Shown piece after piece: positions 1 to 6,721 of a stretch of 15,401 bases of DNA. The stretch is taken from the NCBI GenBank assembly GCA_023700885.1, contig JAMPYA010000038.1, positions 1 to 15,401 on the forward strand. The letters run 5' to 3'. How positions within the stretch are numbered: position 1 is the first letter of the stretch; each line of letters opens with the position of its first letter. Below the pieces are notes generated by a model that saw nothing but the letters and a program-made list of their open reading frames with translations, did no database searches and was not told where the DNA came from. A program made the position numbers and the translations under genes. The DNA is from Flavobacteriaceae bacterium (GTDB lineage Bacteria > Bacteroidota > Bacteroidia > Flavobacteriales > Flavobacteriaceae).

Positions 1-965
1 ATTTCAATAGCATTGGTAAATAATTCTTGTTGTGAAATTCCGGCTTTTGCAGCTTGTTGAGGTAAAATGCTTTCTTGTGTTAAGCCCGGAACGGTATTCA
101 TTTCTAAAAAATAAGGTTCATCACCAATTAATATAAATTCTGAACGCGTAAATCCTTTCATATTGAGTGAAAGATATAATTTTTTAGCAATTTTTTCAGT
201 GTTTTCTTGCTGAATTTTTGATATTCTGGCGGGTGTAATTTCTTGTGATTTTCCTAAATATTTAGCTTCATAATCAAAGAATTCATTTTCAGAAACAATT
301 TCTGTCATTGGCAATACAACGACTTCATTGTTGTATTCAATAACACCAACTGAAACTTCTGTTCCGTCTAAAAATGATTCAATTAAGATTTCAGAATCTT
401 CGGCAAATGCTTTTTCAATAGCTTCTTTTAATTGATGCTGTGCTTTTACTTTAGAAATACCAAAACTAGAACCTGCATTATTTGGTTTTACAAAACAAGG
501 TAATCCTACTTTTTCAATGATTTCTGTTTCATGAATCATTTCCCCTTTATTTAAATAATAGGAAACGGCAGTTTTAACTCCGTAAGATTTCGCAACACTT
601 AAACAATCGCGCTTGTTAAAAGTGAGTGCCATCAGATAAAAAGTAGCGGAGGTATGTCTAATTCCCAACAATTTAAAATAAGCTAAAATAGTTCCGTCTT
701 CTCCCGGCGTTCCATGAATAGCATTAAAAACCACCTCAAATTTGATTTTATTTCCATTTACAGTTGCAGAAAAATCTTGCTTATTGATGGGATATTCTTT
801 GTTATTTTCATCCAATAAAACCCATTTATCAGTTAAAATATGAACACGAAACGGATTATATAATGCTCTATCAATATTATTATAAACCATTTCGCCACTT
901 TTGAGTGAAATGTGTACCTCAGAAGAGTATCCGCCCATGATAATGGCTACATTTTTTTTCATCAT
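1..965 (-). CDS. ddl: D-alanine--D-alanine ligase, C-terminus cut by window edge
   Basis: This enzyme joins two D-alanines using ATP, giving the dipeptide for peptidoglycan precursors in the cytoplasm. About 321 codons are visible and the frame is still open at base 1; the last residues read FTNAIEI, close to where such ligases normally end, so only a few residues are probably missing. Visible family motifs in order: the N-terminal MGGYSSEVHIS, the loop NAIHGTPGEDGT, the ATP-grasp stretch KPNNAGSSFGISKV, YEAKYLGKSQEITPA, and near the C-terminus the metal-binding region LEMNTVPGLTQES. The first metal ligand, usually Asp in an R-x-D-F context, reads Glu here (GFTRSEF), a conservative change. 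Two adjacent ATG codons (965 and 962) could start it; the second gives MKKNVAII, typical of the family. It is divergent from the PASTA gene. Confidence 0.95.
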   Translation of the reverse strand, partial: MMKKNVAIIMGGYSSEVHISLKSGEMVYNNIDRALYNPFRVHILTDKWVLLDENNKEYPINKQDFSATVNGNKIKFEVVFNAIHGTPGEDGTILAYFKLLGIRHTSATFYLMALTFNKRDCLSVAKSYGVKTAVSYYLNKGEMIHETEIIEKVGLPCFVKPNNAGSSFGISKVKAQHQLKEAIEKAFAEDSEILIESFLDGTEVSVGVIEYNNEVVVLPMTEIVSENEFFDYEAKYLGKSQEITPARISKIQQENTEKIAKKLYLSLNMKGFTRSEFILIGDEPYFLEMNTVPGLTQESILPQQAAKAGISQQELFTNAIE

Positions 966-970
966 TGAAT

Positions 971-987
971 ATTTGCTTAAAGCAAAT
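971..987. promoter_or_regulatory. 17-base perfect palindrome between ddl and the PASTA gene
   Basis: ATTTGCTT-A-AAGCAAAT has two 8-base arms around one central base. It lies 6 bases upstream of the ddl start and overlaps the predicted leftward -7 element (983-990). This is the position expected for a repressor operator on ddl. It could instead be a small hairpin in the ddl leader. Its function is inferred only from symmetry and position. Confidence 0.4.
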
Positions 988-990
988 TTA
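983..990 (-). promoter_or_regulatory. Predicted -7 element of the ddl promoter
   Basis: Read on the minus strand this is TAAATTTG, a full match to the Bacteroidota -7 consensus TAnnTTTG. A transcript would start about 5 bases on, leaving a leader of roughly a dozen bases before the ddl ATG. I see no good TTTG -33 element at the usual 17-20 base spacing, so the call rests on one box in AT-rich DNA. Confidence 0.4.
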
Positions 991-1023
991 TTAAAATATA
1001 CTAATAACTATCTTATCCTTTGT

Positions 1024-1031
1024 TATCTTTG
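1024..1031 (+). promoter_or_regulatory. Predicted -7 element for the PASTA-rluD-cat-yaaA cluster
   Basis: TATCTTTG matches TAnnTTTG exactly and ends 20 bases before the PASTA gene ATG, the right place for a short leader. A second, imperfect copy (TATCCTTTG) sits just upstream. No clear -33 TTTG is present at standard spacing. Confidence 0.5.
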
Positions 1032-1051
1032 TTCAAAACATTGAAAAATTT

Positions 1052-1666
1052 ATGAGTTTTATTCATTTTCTTAAAAGTAAAGAGTTTTTAAATCAGTTAC
1101 TTATTGCTGTAATTGCGCTGTTTTTATTTGTAATTGTGGCGCTATTTTGGTTGAAATTTAAAACAAATCATTATCAAAAAATTGAAGTTCCAGATTTATC
1201 TGGAGTTGAAATGAGTCAAGTAGAAGAACTTTTAACGGATCTTGATTTGCGTTTTGAAGTAGTAGATTCAACTAAATATAATCCAGAATATCCCGGAAAC
1301 TCTGTAATTGAACAAAGTCCAACAGCCGGAAGTTTTGTAAAAGAAAACCGAAAAATATATTTAAAATTGAATCCTTCAACGTATGAATTAATATCAATAC
1401 CAGAGTTTTATGGTAAAACAAATCGGCAAGCAACAGCTTTGCTTTTATCTTTAGGCTATAGAGTAGGTGATAAGCCAACTTATGTTGATGATATTGCGCT
1501 GGATGTTGTTCGCGGATTATTATATAACGGAAAGGAAGTGAAAGCGGGTCAAAAAATACCCAGAAATTCTAAATTAGAATTTATTTTAGGCGATGGCGGA
1601 ATTCCAAGAAATACAAAAGACAGTACAAATTTGACAGTTACAGAAGATGAAGGAATCGAATTTTGA
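1052..1666 (+). CDS. Membrane-anchored PASTA domain protein
   Basis: A 204-residue protein with a short cytoplasmic N-terminus, one transmembrane segment at about residues 15-35 (LLIAVIALFLFVIVALFWL) and two extracytoplasmic PASTA domains at about 43-108 and 114-181. Each PASTA unit has the usual start (VPDLSG; IPEFYG), a helix with a V/A-x-x-L-L pattern and a closing strand. PASTA domains bind muropeptides or beta-lactam-like ligands in Ser/Thr kinases and class A PBPs, but neither a kinase nor a penicillin-binding domain is attached here, so it is probably a small cell-envelope sensor or scaffold. This is inferred. Its place opposite ddl and overlapping rluD by 20 bases suggests a first-gene-of-operon role with a cell-wall link. 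The ATG at 1052 is the natural start, as it places the membrane segment near the N-terminus. Confidence 0.9.
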   Translation: MSFIHFLKSKEFLNQLLIAVIALFLFVIVALFWLKFKTNHYQKIEVPDLSGVEMSQVEELLTDLDLRFEVVDSTKYNPEYPGNSVIEQSPTAGSFVKENRKIYLKLNPSTYELISIPEFYGKTNRQATALLLSLGYRVGDKPTYVDDIALDVVRGLLYNGKEVKAGQKIPRNSKLEFILGDGGIPRNTKDSTNLTVTEDEGIEF

Positions 1667-2681
1667 TGAATTAGAAGAACAGGAAGAACTTTACGAACAT
1701 TATAAATATATCGCTACACAAGGTCAGGATCCTTTGAGAGTTGATAAATTTTTAATGAATTTCATCGAAAATGCTACTCGAAATAAAATTCAGCAAGCTA
1801 TTAAGGCGGGAAATGTTTTAGTAAATGAACAAACAGTTAAAGCTAATTATAAAGTAAAACCATTTGATGTTGTTCGTGTAGTTTTAGCACATCCACCACA
1901 TGAAAATTTATTAGTTCCAGAAGATATTCCGTTAGATATTGTTTTTGAAGATGATGAAGTAATTGTAGTTAATAAACCTGCCGGAATGGTAGTTCATCCC
2001 GGTCATGGAAATTATTCAGGAACTTTAGTTAACGGATTAATTTATCACATAGAAAAATTGCCAAAAAATTCTAATGAACGTCCCGGTTTAGTTCATAGAA
2101 TAGATAAAGATACCAGCGGATTGTTAGTAGTTGCCAAATCAGATTTTACAATGGCACATTTAGCAAAACAATTTTTTGATAAAAAAACACATCGTGTTTA
2201 TAATGCTTTAGTGTGGGGAAATGTTGAAAAGGATGAAGGAACTATTGAAGGTCATATAGGTAGAAGTTTAAAAAACAGACTTCAAATGAGTGTATTTCCT
2301 GATGGCGAACATGGTAAACCCGCTGTTACGCACTATAAAGTTATTGAACGCTTTAATTATGTTACTTTAGTTGAATGCAGATTAGAAACAGGGAGAACAC
2401 ACCAAATTAGAGCACATTTTAAACATATTGGTCATACCTTATTTAATGATGAACGCTATGGTGGAGATCAAGTTTTAAAAGGAACTACTTTTACTAAATA
2501 TAAACAGTTTGTAGAGAATTGTTTTAAAGTGTTGCCACGACAAGCGTTACACGCTAAAACACTTGGATTTAGGCATCCGCTTACTAAAGAAATGCTTAAT
2601 TTTGATTCAGAACTACCACAAGATATGATAGATGTTCTTGAAAAATGGCGCAATTATACCATTCATCAAAAAGAAGAATAA
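1647..2681 (+). CDS. rluD: RluD-type 23S rRNA pseudouridine synthase
   Basis: A 344-residue RNA pseudouridine synthase of the RluA/RluD family, which isomerises uridines in 23S rRNA (the helix 69 sites in E. coli). Layout: an acidic N-terminal tail (DELEEQEELYE), an S4-like RNA-binding domain at about 29-80 (RVDKFL...IKAGNVLVNEQ), then the catalytic domain. The catalytic Asp is D153 within HRIDKDTSG (150-158), and the conserved ETGRTHQIRAHF motif is at 247-258. Length is normal for RluD. The start at 1647 lies inside the end of the PASTA gene, which implies coupled translation; the next in-frame Met (37) would cut into the S4 domain. The TAA shares its last base with the next gene's ATG. Assignment to RluD rather than RluC is by overall layout. 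Confidence 0.93.
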   Translation: MKESNFDELEEQEELYEHYKYIATQGQDPLRVDKFLMNFIENATRNKIQQAIKAGNVLVNEQTVKANYKVKPFDVVRVVLAHPPHENLLVPEDIPLDIVFEDDEVIVVNKPAGMVVHPGHGNYSGTLVNGLIYHIEKLPKNSNERPGLVHRIDKDTSGLLVVAKSDFTMAHLAKQFFDKKTHRVYNALVWGNVEKDEGTIEGHIGRSLKNRLQMSVFPDGEHGKPAVTHYKVIERFNYVTLVECRLETGRTHQIRAHFKHIGHTLFNDERYGGDQVLKGTTFTKYKQFVENCFKVLPRQALHAKTLGFRHPLTKEMLNFDSELPQDMIDVLEKWRNYTIHQKEE

Positions 2682-3310
2682 TGAAACCTTTTGATATAAA
2701 TACTTGGAATAGAAAAATTCAATATCAGTTTTTTAAAAATTTTGATGATCCATTTTTTGGATTAACATGTAATGTTGATGTTACAAATTTATATGCCTTT
2801 TGCAAAAAGAATAAGTTGTCATTTTCACTGGCAGTATTGTATTTTTCAATGAAAGCAGCTAATGAAATAACAGAATTCAGGTTGCGTATAGTTGATGAAA
2901 ATATAGTCGAATTTGATGCTATTGAGATTGGATCTACTTTTTTAAATGATGATAATTCTTTCTTTTTCGGACTGTTTAAAAATGAAACGAGTGTTTTTGA
3001 TTTTGATAAAAAAGGTAAAAAAATTGTTAATGAGTTAAAAAGCGGAAAAATATTTGAAGAACATTGGGATAAAATTGATTTAATTTTTGGTTCCACAGTT
3101 CCTTGGATTTCTTTTACCTCTATAAAACATGCACGTAATATTGACAGAGAAAAAAGTGGAATTCCAAAATTTGTTTTTGGTAAAAGATTTCAACAAAACA
3201 ATCAATTATTACTGCCATTTTCAATTGAAGTTCATCACGCTTTAATGGACGGATTTCACGTTGGACAATTAGTTGAGAAATTTCAGAAAAAAATGGACGA
3301 TTTAAAATAG
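2681..3310 (+). CDS. Chloramphenicol acetyltransferase-fold protein (CAT family)
   Basis: A 209-residue acyltransferase resembling trimeric chloramphenicol acetyltransferases, which move an acetyl group from acetyl-CoA to a hydroxyl. The N-terminus MKPFDINTWNRK and the PWISFTSI stretch (141-148) fit the family. The C-terminal active site reads HHALMDGFHVG, with H186 as the expected catalytic base and D190 as the structural Asp. An in-frame ATG at 2645 would add 12 residues but lies inside rluD; the ATG at 2681 overlaps the rluD stop (TAATG), is preceded by AAGAAG, and gives the family's usual length and first residues, so I use it. Whether it acetylates chloramphenicol is unknown. Chromosomal relatives sitting among housekeeping genes may have another substrate. 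Confidence 0.85.
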   Translation: MKPFDINTWNRKIQYQFFKNFDDPFFGLTCNVDVTNLYAFCKKNKLSFSLAVLYFSMKAANEITEFRLRIVDENIVEFDAIEIGSTFLNDDNSFFFGLFKNETSVFDFDKKGKKIVNELKSGKIFEEHWDKIDLIFGSTVPWISFTSIKHARNIDREKSGIPKFVFGKRFQQNNQLLLPFSIEVHHALMDGFHVGQLVEKFQKKMDDLK

Positions 3311-3316
3311 TTAAAA

Positions 3317-4087
3317 ATGGATATGTTTAAAATACTGATTTCACCAGCTAAATCAATGGATTTTGAAACTAAAATCGATATTGATAAAGCTACAAAACCC
3401 TTGTTTTTAGATCAAGCTAAAAAAATTAATGAAGTTTTAAAAAAGAAATCGCCTAAAAAATTAATGGAATTAATGGGTATTTCTGATAAGTTAGCCGAGT
3501 TAAATTGGACTAGAAATCAGGAGTGGACTTCTTTAAATACTAAAGTTAATTCTAAACAAGCAGTTTTTGCTTTTACAGGTGATGTATATGTTGGATTAGA
3601 TGTTAATAGTTTAAATCAAAATCAACTAGAAATTTTACAAGATAAATTAAGAATTCTTTCTGGTTTATACGGAATTTTAAAACCTTTAGATTTAATTCAG
3701 CCCTATAGGTTAGAAATGGGTTCTTCACTTAAAATTGGAACTAATAAAGATTTGTATCAATATTGGAAAAAAAACGTAACAAGTGAATTAAATAATGAAC
3801 TTACAGAAAACGATTTTCTAATCAATTTGGCAAGTAATGAATATTTTAAGGTCATTGATAAAAAATTACTTAAAGTAAAAGAGATCATAACTCCAGAATT
3901 TAAGGATTATAAAAATGGAGAGCTTAAAATGATTGGTTTTTTTGCCAAAAAAGCACGTGGATTAATGGTTCGATACATAATAGAAAATAATATTAACACA
4001 ATTGAAGCCTTAAAAGGTTTTGATTATGAAGAATATACCTTTGATGATGCACTTTCTACTTCTGATAAACTTGTTTTTACGCGATAA
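3317..4087 (+). CDS. yaaA: YaaA family peroxide-stress protein (UPF0246/DUF328)
   Basis: A 256-residue YaaA-family protein. In E. coli, YaaA lowers free intracellular iron during hydrogen peroxide stress, limiting Fenton damage, and family members bind DNA. Conserved blocks visible: ILISPAKSMDF at the N-terminus, FTGDVYVGLD (87-96), SGLYGILKPLDLIQPYRLEMG (115-135 region), NLASNEYFK (170-178) and FFAKKARGLMVRY (208-220). Length matches the family. Two starts are possible: ATG 3317 (used) or ATG 3323, which gives MFKILISPAK, closer to the E. coli N-terminus. It follows the CAT-like gene after 6 bases and probably shares its transcript. No terminator-like hairpin is obvious after the stop. Confidence 0.92.
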   Translation: MDMFKILISPAKSMDFETKIDIDKATKPLFLDQAKKINEVLKKKSPKKLMELMGISDKLAELNWTRNQEWTSLNTKVNSKQAVFAFTGDVYVGLDVNSLNQNQLEILQDKLRILSGLYGILKPLDLIQPYRLEMGSSLKIGTNKDLYQYWKKNVTSELNNELTENDFLINLASNEYFKVIDKKLLKVKEIITPEFKDYKNGELKMIGFFAKKARGLMVRYIIENNINTIEALKGFDYEEYTFDDALSTSDKLVFTR

Positions 4088-4222
4088 ATAGAGAAATATT
4101 TTTATTTTTTATCCATTTTTACCTCAAGTAAACCATTAAACTTTTCTATTTTAATAAGGTATTGCTAATTTTTCCTATAAAATGTATAATAGAAATTTTT
4201 TATGAAGTTACGTAAATGTCAA

Positions 4223-4252
4223 ATTGTCATAATTAAAACTAAAATTGACAAT
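4223..4252. promoter_or_regulatory. Inverted repeat ATTGTCA-N16-TGACAAT upstream of dnaK
   Basis: Two perfectly complementary 7-base arms lie 85-114 bases before the dnaK ATG. A third related half-site, TGTCA at 4218-4222, directly precedes the left arm. The arms centre about 40 bases upstream of the sigma-54-like element. Symmetry and position suggest a binding site for an activator or repressor. It is not the CIRCE element. Function is inferred. Confidence 0.35.
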
Positions 4253-4271
4253 AAAAAGGCTAAAAATTCGC

Positions 4272-4289
4272 TTGGCATAATGATTGACT
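4272..4289 (+). promoter_or_regulatory. Sigma-54-like -24/-12 element upstream of dnaK
   Basis: TTGGCATAATGATTGACT matches the sigma-54 pattern TGGCAy-N5-TTGCw closely: TGGCA, then TTG at the correct GG-N10-G spacing, with GA in place of the canonical GC. Transcription would begin near 4298, giving a leader of about 40 bases. No good TAnnTTTG box is seen in this gap, which favours an alternative promoter class. The GC-to-GA mismatch keeps confidence low. Confidence 0.35.
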
Positions 4290-4336
4290 ATTGAATCCTG
4301 AAATTAATTTAAAAATTAGATTAAAAATATATAATT

Positions 4337-6235
4337 ATGAGTAAAATTATTGGAATCGATTTAGGAACAACCAACTCATGTGTTTCTGTAATGGAAGGAA
4401 ATGAAGCAGTGGTAATTCCTAATGCAGAAGGAAAAAGAACAACGCCTTCAATTGTTGCTTTTGTAGAAGGTGGAGAAAGAAAAGTGGGGGATCCTGCTAA
4501 AAGACAAGCGGTTACTAATCCTACAAAAACTGTTTATTCTATTAAGCGTTTTATGGGAAATAAGTATTCAGAGTCGGCTAAAGAAGCAGCAAGAGTTCCA
4601 TTTAAAGTAATTAAAGGAGATAATGATACCCCACGTGTAGATATCGATGGTCGTTTTTATTCTCCGCAAGAGATTTCAGCAATGGTTTTGCAAAAAATGA
4701 AAAAAACAGCAGAAGATTATTTAGGCACTACAGTATCAGAGGCCGTTGTAACAGTTCCGGCATATTTTAATGATGCTCAACGTCAAGCTACAAAAGAAGC
4801 TGCTGAAATTGCAGGTTTAAAAGTTCGTAGAATTATTAACGAACCAACTGCTGCTGCACTAGCTTACGGAATTGATAAAAAAGGAAAAGACGAGAAAATT
4901 GCTGTTTATGATTTAGGTGGTGGAACTTTTGATATTTCTATTTTAGAAGTTGGTGATGGTGTTTTTGAAGTGCTTTCAACCAATGGAGATACGCATTTAG
5001 GTGGTGATGATTTTGATCAAGTAATCATTGATTGGTTAGCAACAGAATTTAAAAATGAAGAAGGAGTTGAGTTAAAATCTGATGCAATGGCTCTTCAACG
5101 TTTAAAAGAAGCTGCTGAAAAAGCAAAAATTGAACTTTCTTCTAGTTCTCAAACAGAAATTAATCTTCCCTATATCACGGCTACTGCTTCCGGTCCGAAA
5201 CACTTAGTTAAAACATTGACTAAAGCTAAATTTGAGCAATTAGCTGATAGTTTAATTAAACGTTCAATGGAGCCTGTTAAAAAAGCATTAAAAGATGCTG
5301 GTTTATCTACTGGTGATATTGATGAAGTTATTTTAGTTGGAGGTTCTACAAGAATTCCTAGAATTCAAGAAGAAGTTCAAAAATTCTTTGGAAAAGAGCC
5401 TCATAAAGGTGTAAATCCAGATGAGGTAGTTGCAATTGGAGCTGCTATACAAGGTGGAGTTTTAGCAGGTGATGTAAAAGATGTATTGTTATTAGATGTT
5501 ACACCTTTATCATTAGGTATTGAAACAATGGGAAGTGTATTTACTAAATTAATCGATGCAAATACTACGATACCTACCAAAAAATCTCAAGTGTTTTCAA
5601 CTGCTGCAGATAATCAACCTTCAGTAGAGATTCATGTGTTGCAAGGAGAAAGAGCTATGGCTCACGATAATAAAACCATAGGGCGTTTTCATTTAGACGG
5701 ATTGCCGCCAGCTCAAAGAGGAGTTCCTCAAATTGAAGTTACTTTTGATATTGATGCTAACGGAATTATACATGTTACTGCAACCGATAAAGCAACTAAT
5801 AAATCACAAGATATTAGAATTGAAGCTTCTTCAGGTTTGACCGAGGAAGAAATTAAAAAAATGAGAGCTGAGGCTGAAGCAAATGCAGAAGCAGATAAAG
5901 CTGCTCGTGAAAAGGTAGAGAAAATTAATGCAGCAGATTCTATGATTTTCCAAACCGAAAAACAATTAAAAGAATTTGGAGATAAATTATCAGATGATAA
6001 AAAAGCACCAATTGAAGCTGCTTTGGAGGAATTAAAAAAAGCTTTTGAAACTAAAGATGTTGCAATTATAGATCCAGCTATGGAAAAAATTAACGAAGCT
6101 TGGAAAGTAGCATCAGAAGAAATGTATAAAGCTCAAGCAGAAAGCCAAGGTCCAGCACAAGAGGAGAAAACTCAAACGTCTACAGATGATAAAACAGACA
6201 ATATTCAAGATGTAGATTTTGAAGAAGTGAAATAA
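4337..6235 (+). CDS. dnaK: Molecular chaperone DnaK (Hsp70)
   Basis: A 632-residue cytoplasmic Hsp70 that binds unfolded peptides in an ATP-driven cycle with DnaJ and GrpE. The nucleotide-binding domain covers about 1-382 and carries the three Hsp70 signatures: IDLGTTNS (7-14), YDLGGGTFDIS (191-201) and VILVGGSTRIPRI (331-343). The interdomain linker VLLLDVTP is at 383-390, followed by the substrate-binding beta domain to about 505, the helical lid to about 600 and a polar tail ending DVDFEEVK. All domains are complete and no frameshift is seen. dnaJ and grpE are not adjacent, so the partners must be elsewhere. A perfect-stem terminator follows closely, and the gene has its own ~250-base upstream region, so it is probably transcribed alone. 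Confidence 0.99.
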   Translation: MSKIIGIDLGTTNSCVSVMEGNEAVVIPNAEGKRTTPSIVAFVEGGERKVGDPAKRQAVTNPTKTVYSIKRFMGNKYSESAKEAARVPFKVIKGDNDTPRVDIDGRFYSPQEISAMVLQKMKKTAEDYLGTTVSEAVVTVPAYFNDAQRQATKEAAEIAGLKVRRIINEPTAAALAYGIDKKGKDEKIAVYDLGGGTFDISILEVGDGVFEVLSTNGDTHLGGDDFDQVIIDWLATEFKNEEGVELKSDAMALQRLKEAAEKAKIELSSSSQTEINLPYITATASGPKHLVKTLTKAKFEQLADSLIKRSMEPVKKALKDAGLSTGDIDEVILVGGSTRIPRIQEEVQKFFGKEPHKGVNPDEVVAIGAAIQGGVLAGDVKDVLLLDVTPLSLGIETMGSVFTKLIDANTTIPTKKSQVFSTAADNQPSVEIHVLQGERAMAHDNKTIGRFHLDGLPPAQRGVPQIEVTFDIDANGIIHVTATDKATNKSQDIRIEASSGLTEEEIKKMRAEAEANAEADKAAREKVEKINAADSMIFQTEKQLKEFGDKLSDDKKAPIEAALEELKKAFETKDVAIIDPAMEKINEAWKVASEEMYKAQAESQGPAQEEKTQTSTDDKTDNIQDVDFEEVK

Positions 6236-6256
6236 TTTAAAATAAGTATATAAATC

Positions 6257-6288
6257 AAAAGTGTCCGGTAAAACCGGACACTTTTTTT
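6257..6288 (+). terminator. Rho-independent terminator of dnaK
   Basis: A perfect 13-base stem, AAAAGTGTCCGGT (6257-6269) with its complement at 6273-6285, closes on a 3-base AAA loop and runs into a T7 tract. It starts 21 bases after the dnaK stop. The four A's at its left foot would give a short U tract on the minus strand, so it may also stop transcription of the small leftward gene at 6362-6496. Confidence 0.93.
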
Positions 6289-6339
6289 ATTCAAACAAAA
6301 CTTTAAAAAATAATTAATAGTCAACAATGAAATATAAAG

Positions 6340-6359
6340 ATTGACCTTTTACAGTCAAT
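6340..6359 (-). terminator. Possible weak terminator of the small leftward gene
   Basis: ATTGAC (6340-6345) and GTCAAT (6354-6359) form a 6-base stem with an 8-base loop directly after the stop codon of the 44-residue ORF. On the minus strand it is followed by an interrupted U-rich stretch. The stem is short; the strong bidirectional hairpin at 6257-6285 could be the real end. Confidence 0.3.
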
Positions 6360-6361
6360 AA

Positions 6362-6496
6362 TTAACTAAATATAAAGCTATCTCTAGAACCAAATCTTCT
6401 TTTTTCGTTCCAAGCGGTGCTTTTAAAATTTCTAAATACAAAAGTGTGTAATTTTGATTTTCCTTCTAAAATTTTAGTTTTAACCAGTGTTTTCAT
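6362..6496 (-). CDS. Small basic protein of 44 residues, function unknown
   Basis: I do not recognise this protein. It begins MKTLVKTKILEGKSKLH and ends FGSRDSFIFS. It carries 7 Lys and 4 Arg against 3 acidic residues, has no membrane segment, signal peptide or cysteine, and has a basic EKRRFGSR patch near its C-terminus, as RNA- or ribosome-associated small proteins often do (inference). Support for a real gene comes from context. It is the first substantial ORF after a well-formed minus-strand promoter whose -7 box ends 33 bases before the ATG. It fills an otherwise unexplained gap between two terminators, and a hairpin follows its stop. An earlier ATG at 6501 stops after two codons. No strong Shine-Dalgarno is present, which is normal here. 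It is convergent with dnaK. Confidence 0.55.
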   Translation of the reverse strand: MKTLVKTKILEGKSKLHTFVFRNFKSTAWNEKRRFGSRDSFIFS

Positions 6497-6528
6497 AACA
6501 TCGAATTTTATAGTTTCAAATTCTTGTA

Positions 6529-6558
6529 CAAAGATAAGCAGTAATTTTTAATTACAAA
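6529..6558 (-). promoter_or_regulatory. Complete Bacteroidota-type promoter for the small basic protein gene
   Basis: On the minus strand TTTG (6558-6555), 18 bases, then TATCTTTG (6536-6529) form both parts of the Bacteroidota consensus TTTG-N17-19-TAnnTTTG at ideal spacing. It is the most complete promoter in the window. Transcription would start near 6523, giving a leader of about 26 bases before the ATG at 6496. Confidence 0.65.
6541..6555. promoter_or_regulatory. Palindrome inside the promoter spacer of the small gene
   Basis: GTAATT-TTT-AATTAC has 6-base arms and sits between the -33 and -7 boxes, touching the -33 box. A further AATTAC half-site is at 6565-6570. This is a classic repressor position, but AT-rich palindromes of this size arise by chance easily. 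Confidence 0.3.
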
Positions 6559-6674
6559 AATATAAATTACGAAAAATGCAAAAAAATAGTAAAAAAAAGA
6601 ATGATTTATGAAAAATACACAACGAAAACGTTTTTTGTTAAGTTATATTCAATAAAATTAAAAATAAGTAAATA

Positions 6675-6700
6675 AAAAATCCTGCAATTGCAGGATTTTT
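6675..6700 (-). terminator. Terminator of the marR-fadN-thiolase-acyl-CoA dehydrogenase operon
   Basis: AAAAATCCTGCAA (6675-6687) is exactly complementary to 6688-6700, giving a perfect hairpin with a small AATT loop. On the minus strand it lies 21 bases past the acyl-CoA dehydrogenase stop and ends in six U's. It is nearly symmetric and could also stop rightward transcription. Confidence 0.88.
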
Positions 6701-6721
6701 ATAATTAATGTAAAACGAGAT

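Noticed and set aside
1272..1478. Minus-strand ORF of 68 codons inside the PASTA gene, and similar reverse ORFs inside rluD, the CAT-like gene and the fad genes
   Set aside because: They lie wholly within well-supported genes, lack family motifs and have no promoter or gap of their own.
2645..2680. In-frame upstream ATG adding 12 residues (MAQLYHSSKRRI) to the CAT-like protein
   Set aside because: It lies within rluD coding sequence; the ATG at 2681 overlapping the rluD stop gives family-typical length and N-terminus.
4208..4215. TTACGTAA palindrome upstream of dnaK
   Set aside because: Only 8 bases, expected by chance in AT-rich DNA, with no partner site.
4088..4336. CIRCE operator or heat-shock thermosensor before dnaK
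   Set aside because: No TTAGCACTC/GAGTGCTAA arms are present and no long stable helix covering the start codon is seen.
6625..6634. AAAACGTTTT, resembling the core of LacI-family operators
   Set aside because: Isolated, only 10 bases, flanks not symmetric, and about 70 bases upstream of the nearest promoter.
6601..6675. 24-codon plus-strand ORF ending at the fad terminator
   Set aside because: No promoter box or conserved-looking sequence; composition is what random AT-rich DNA gives.
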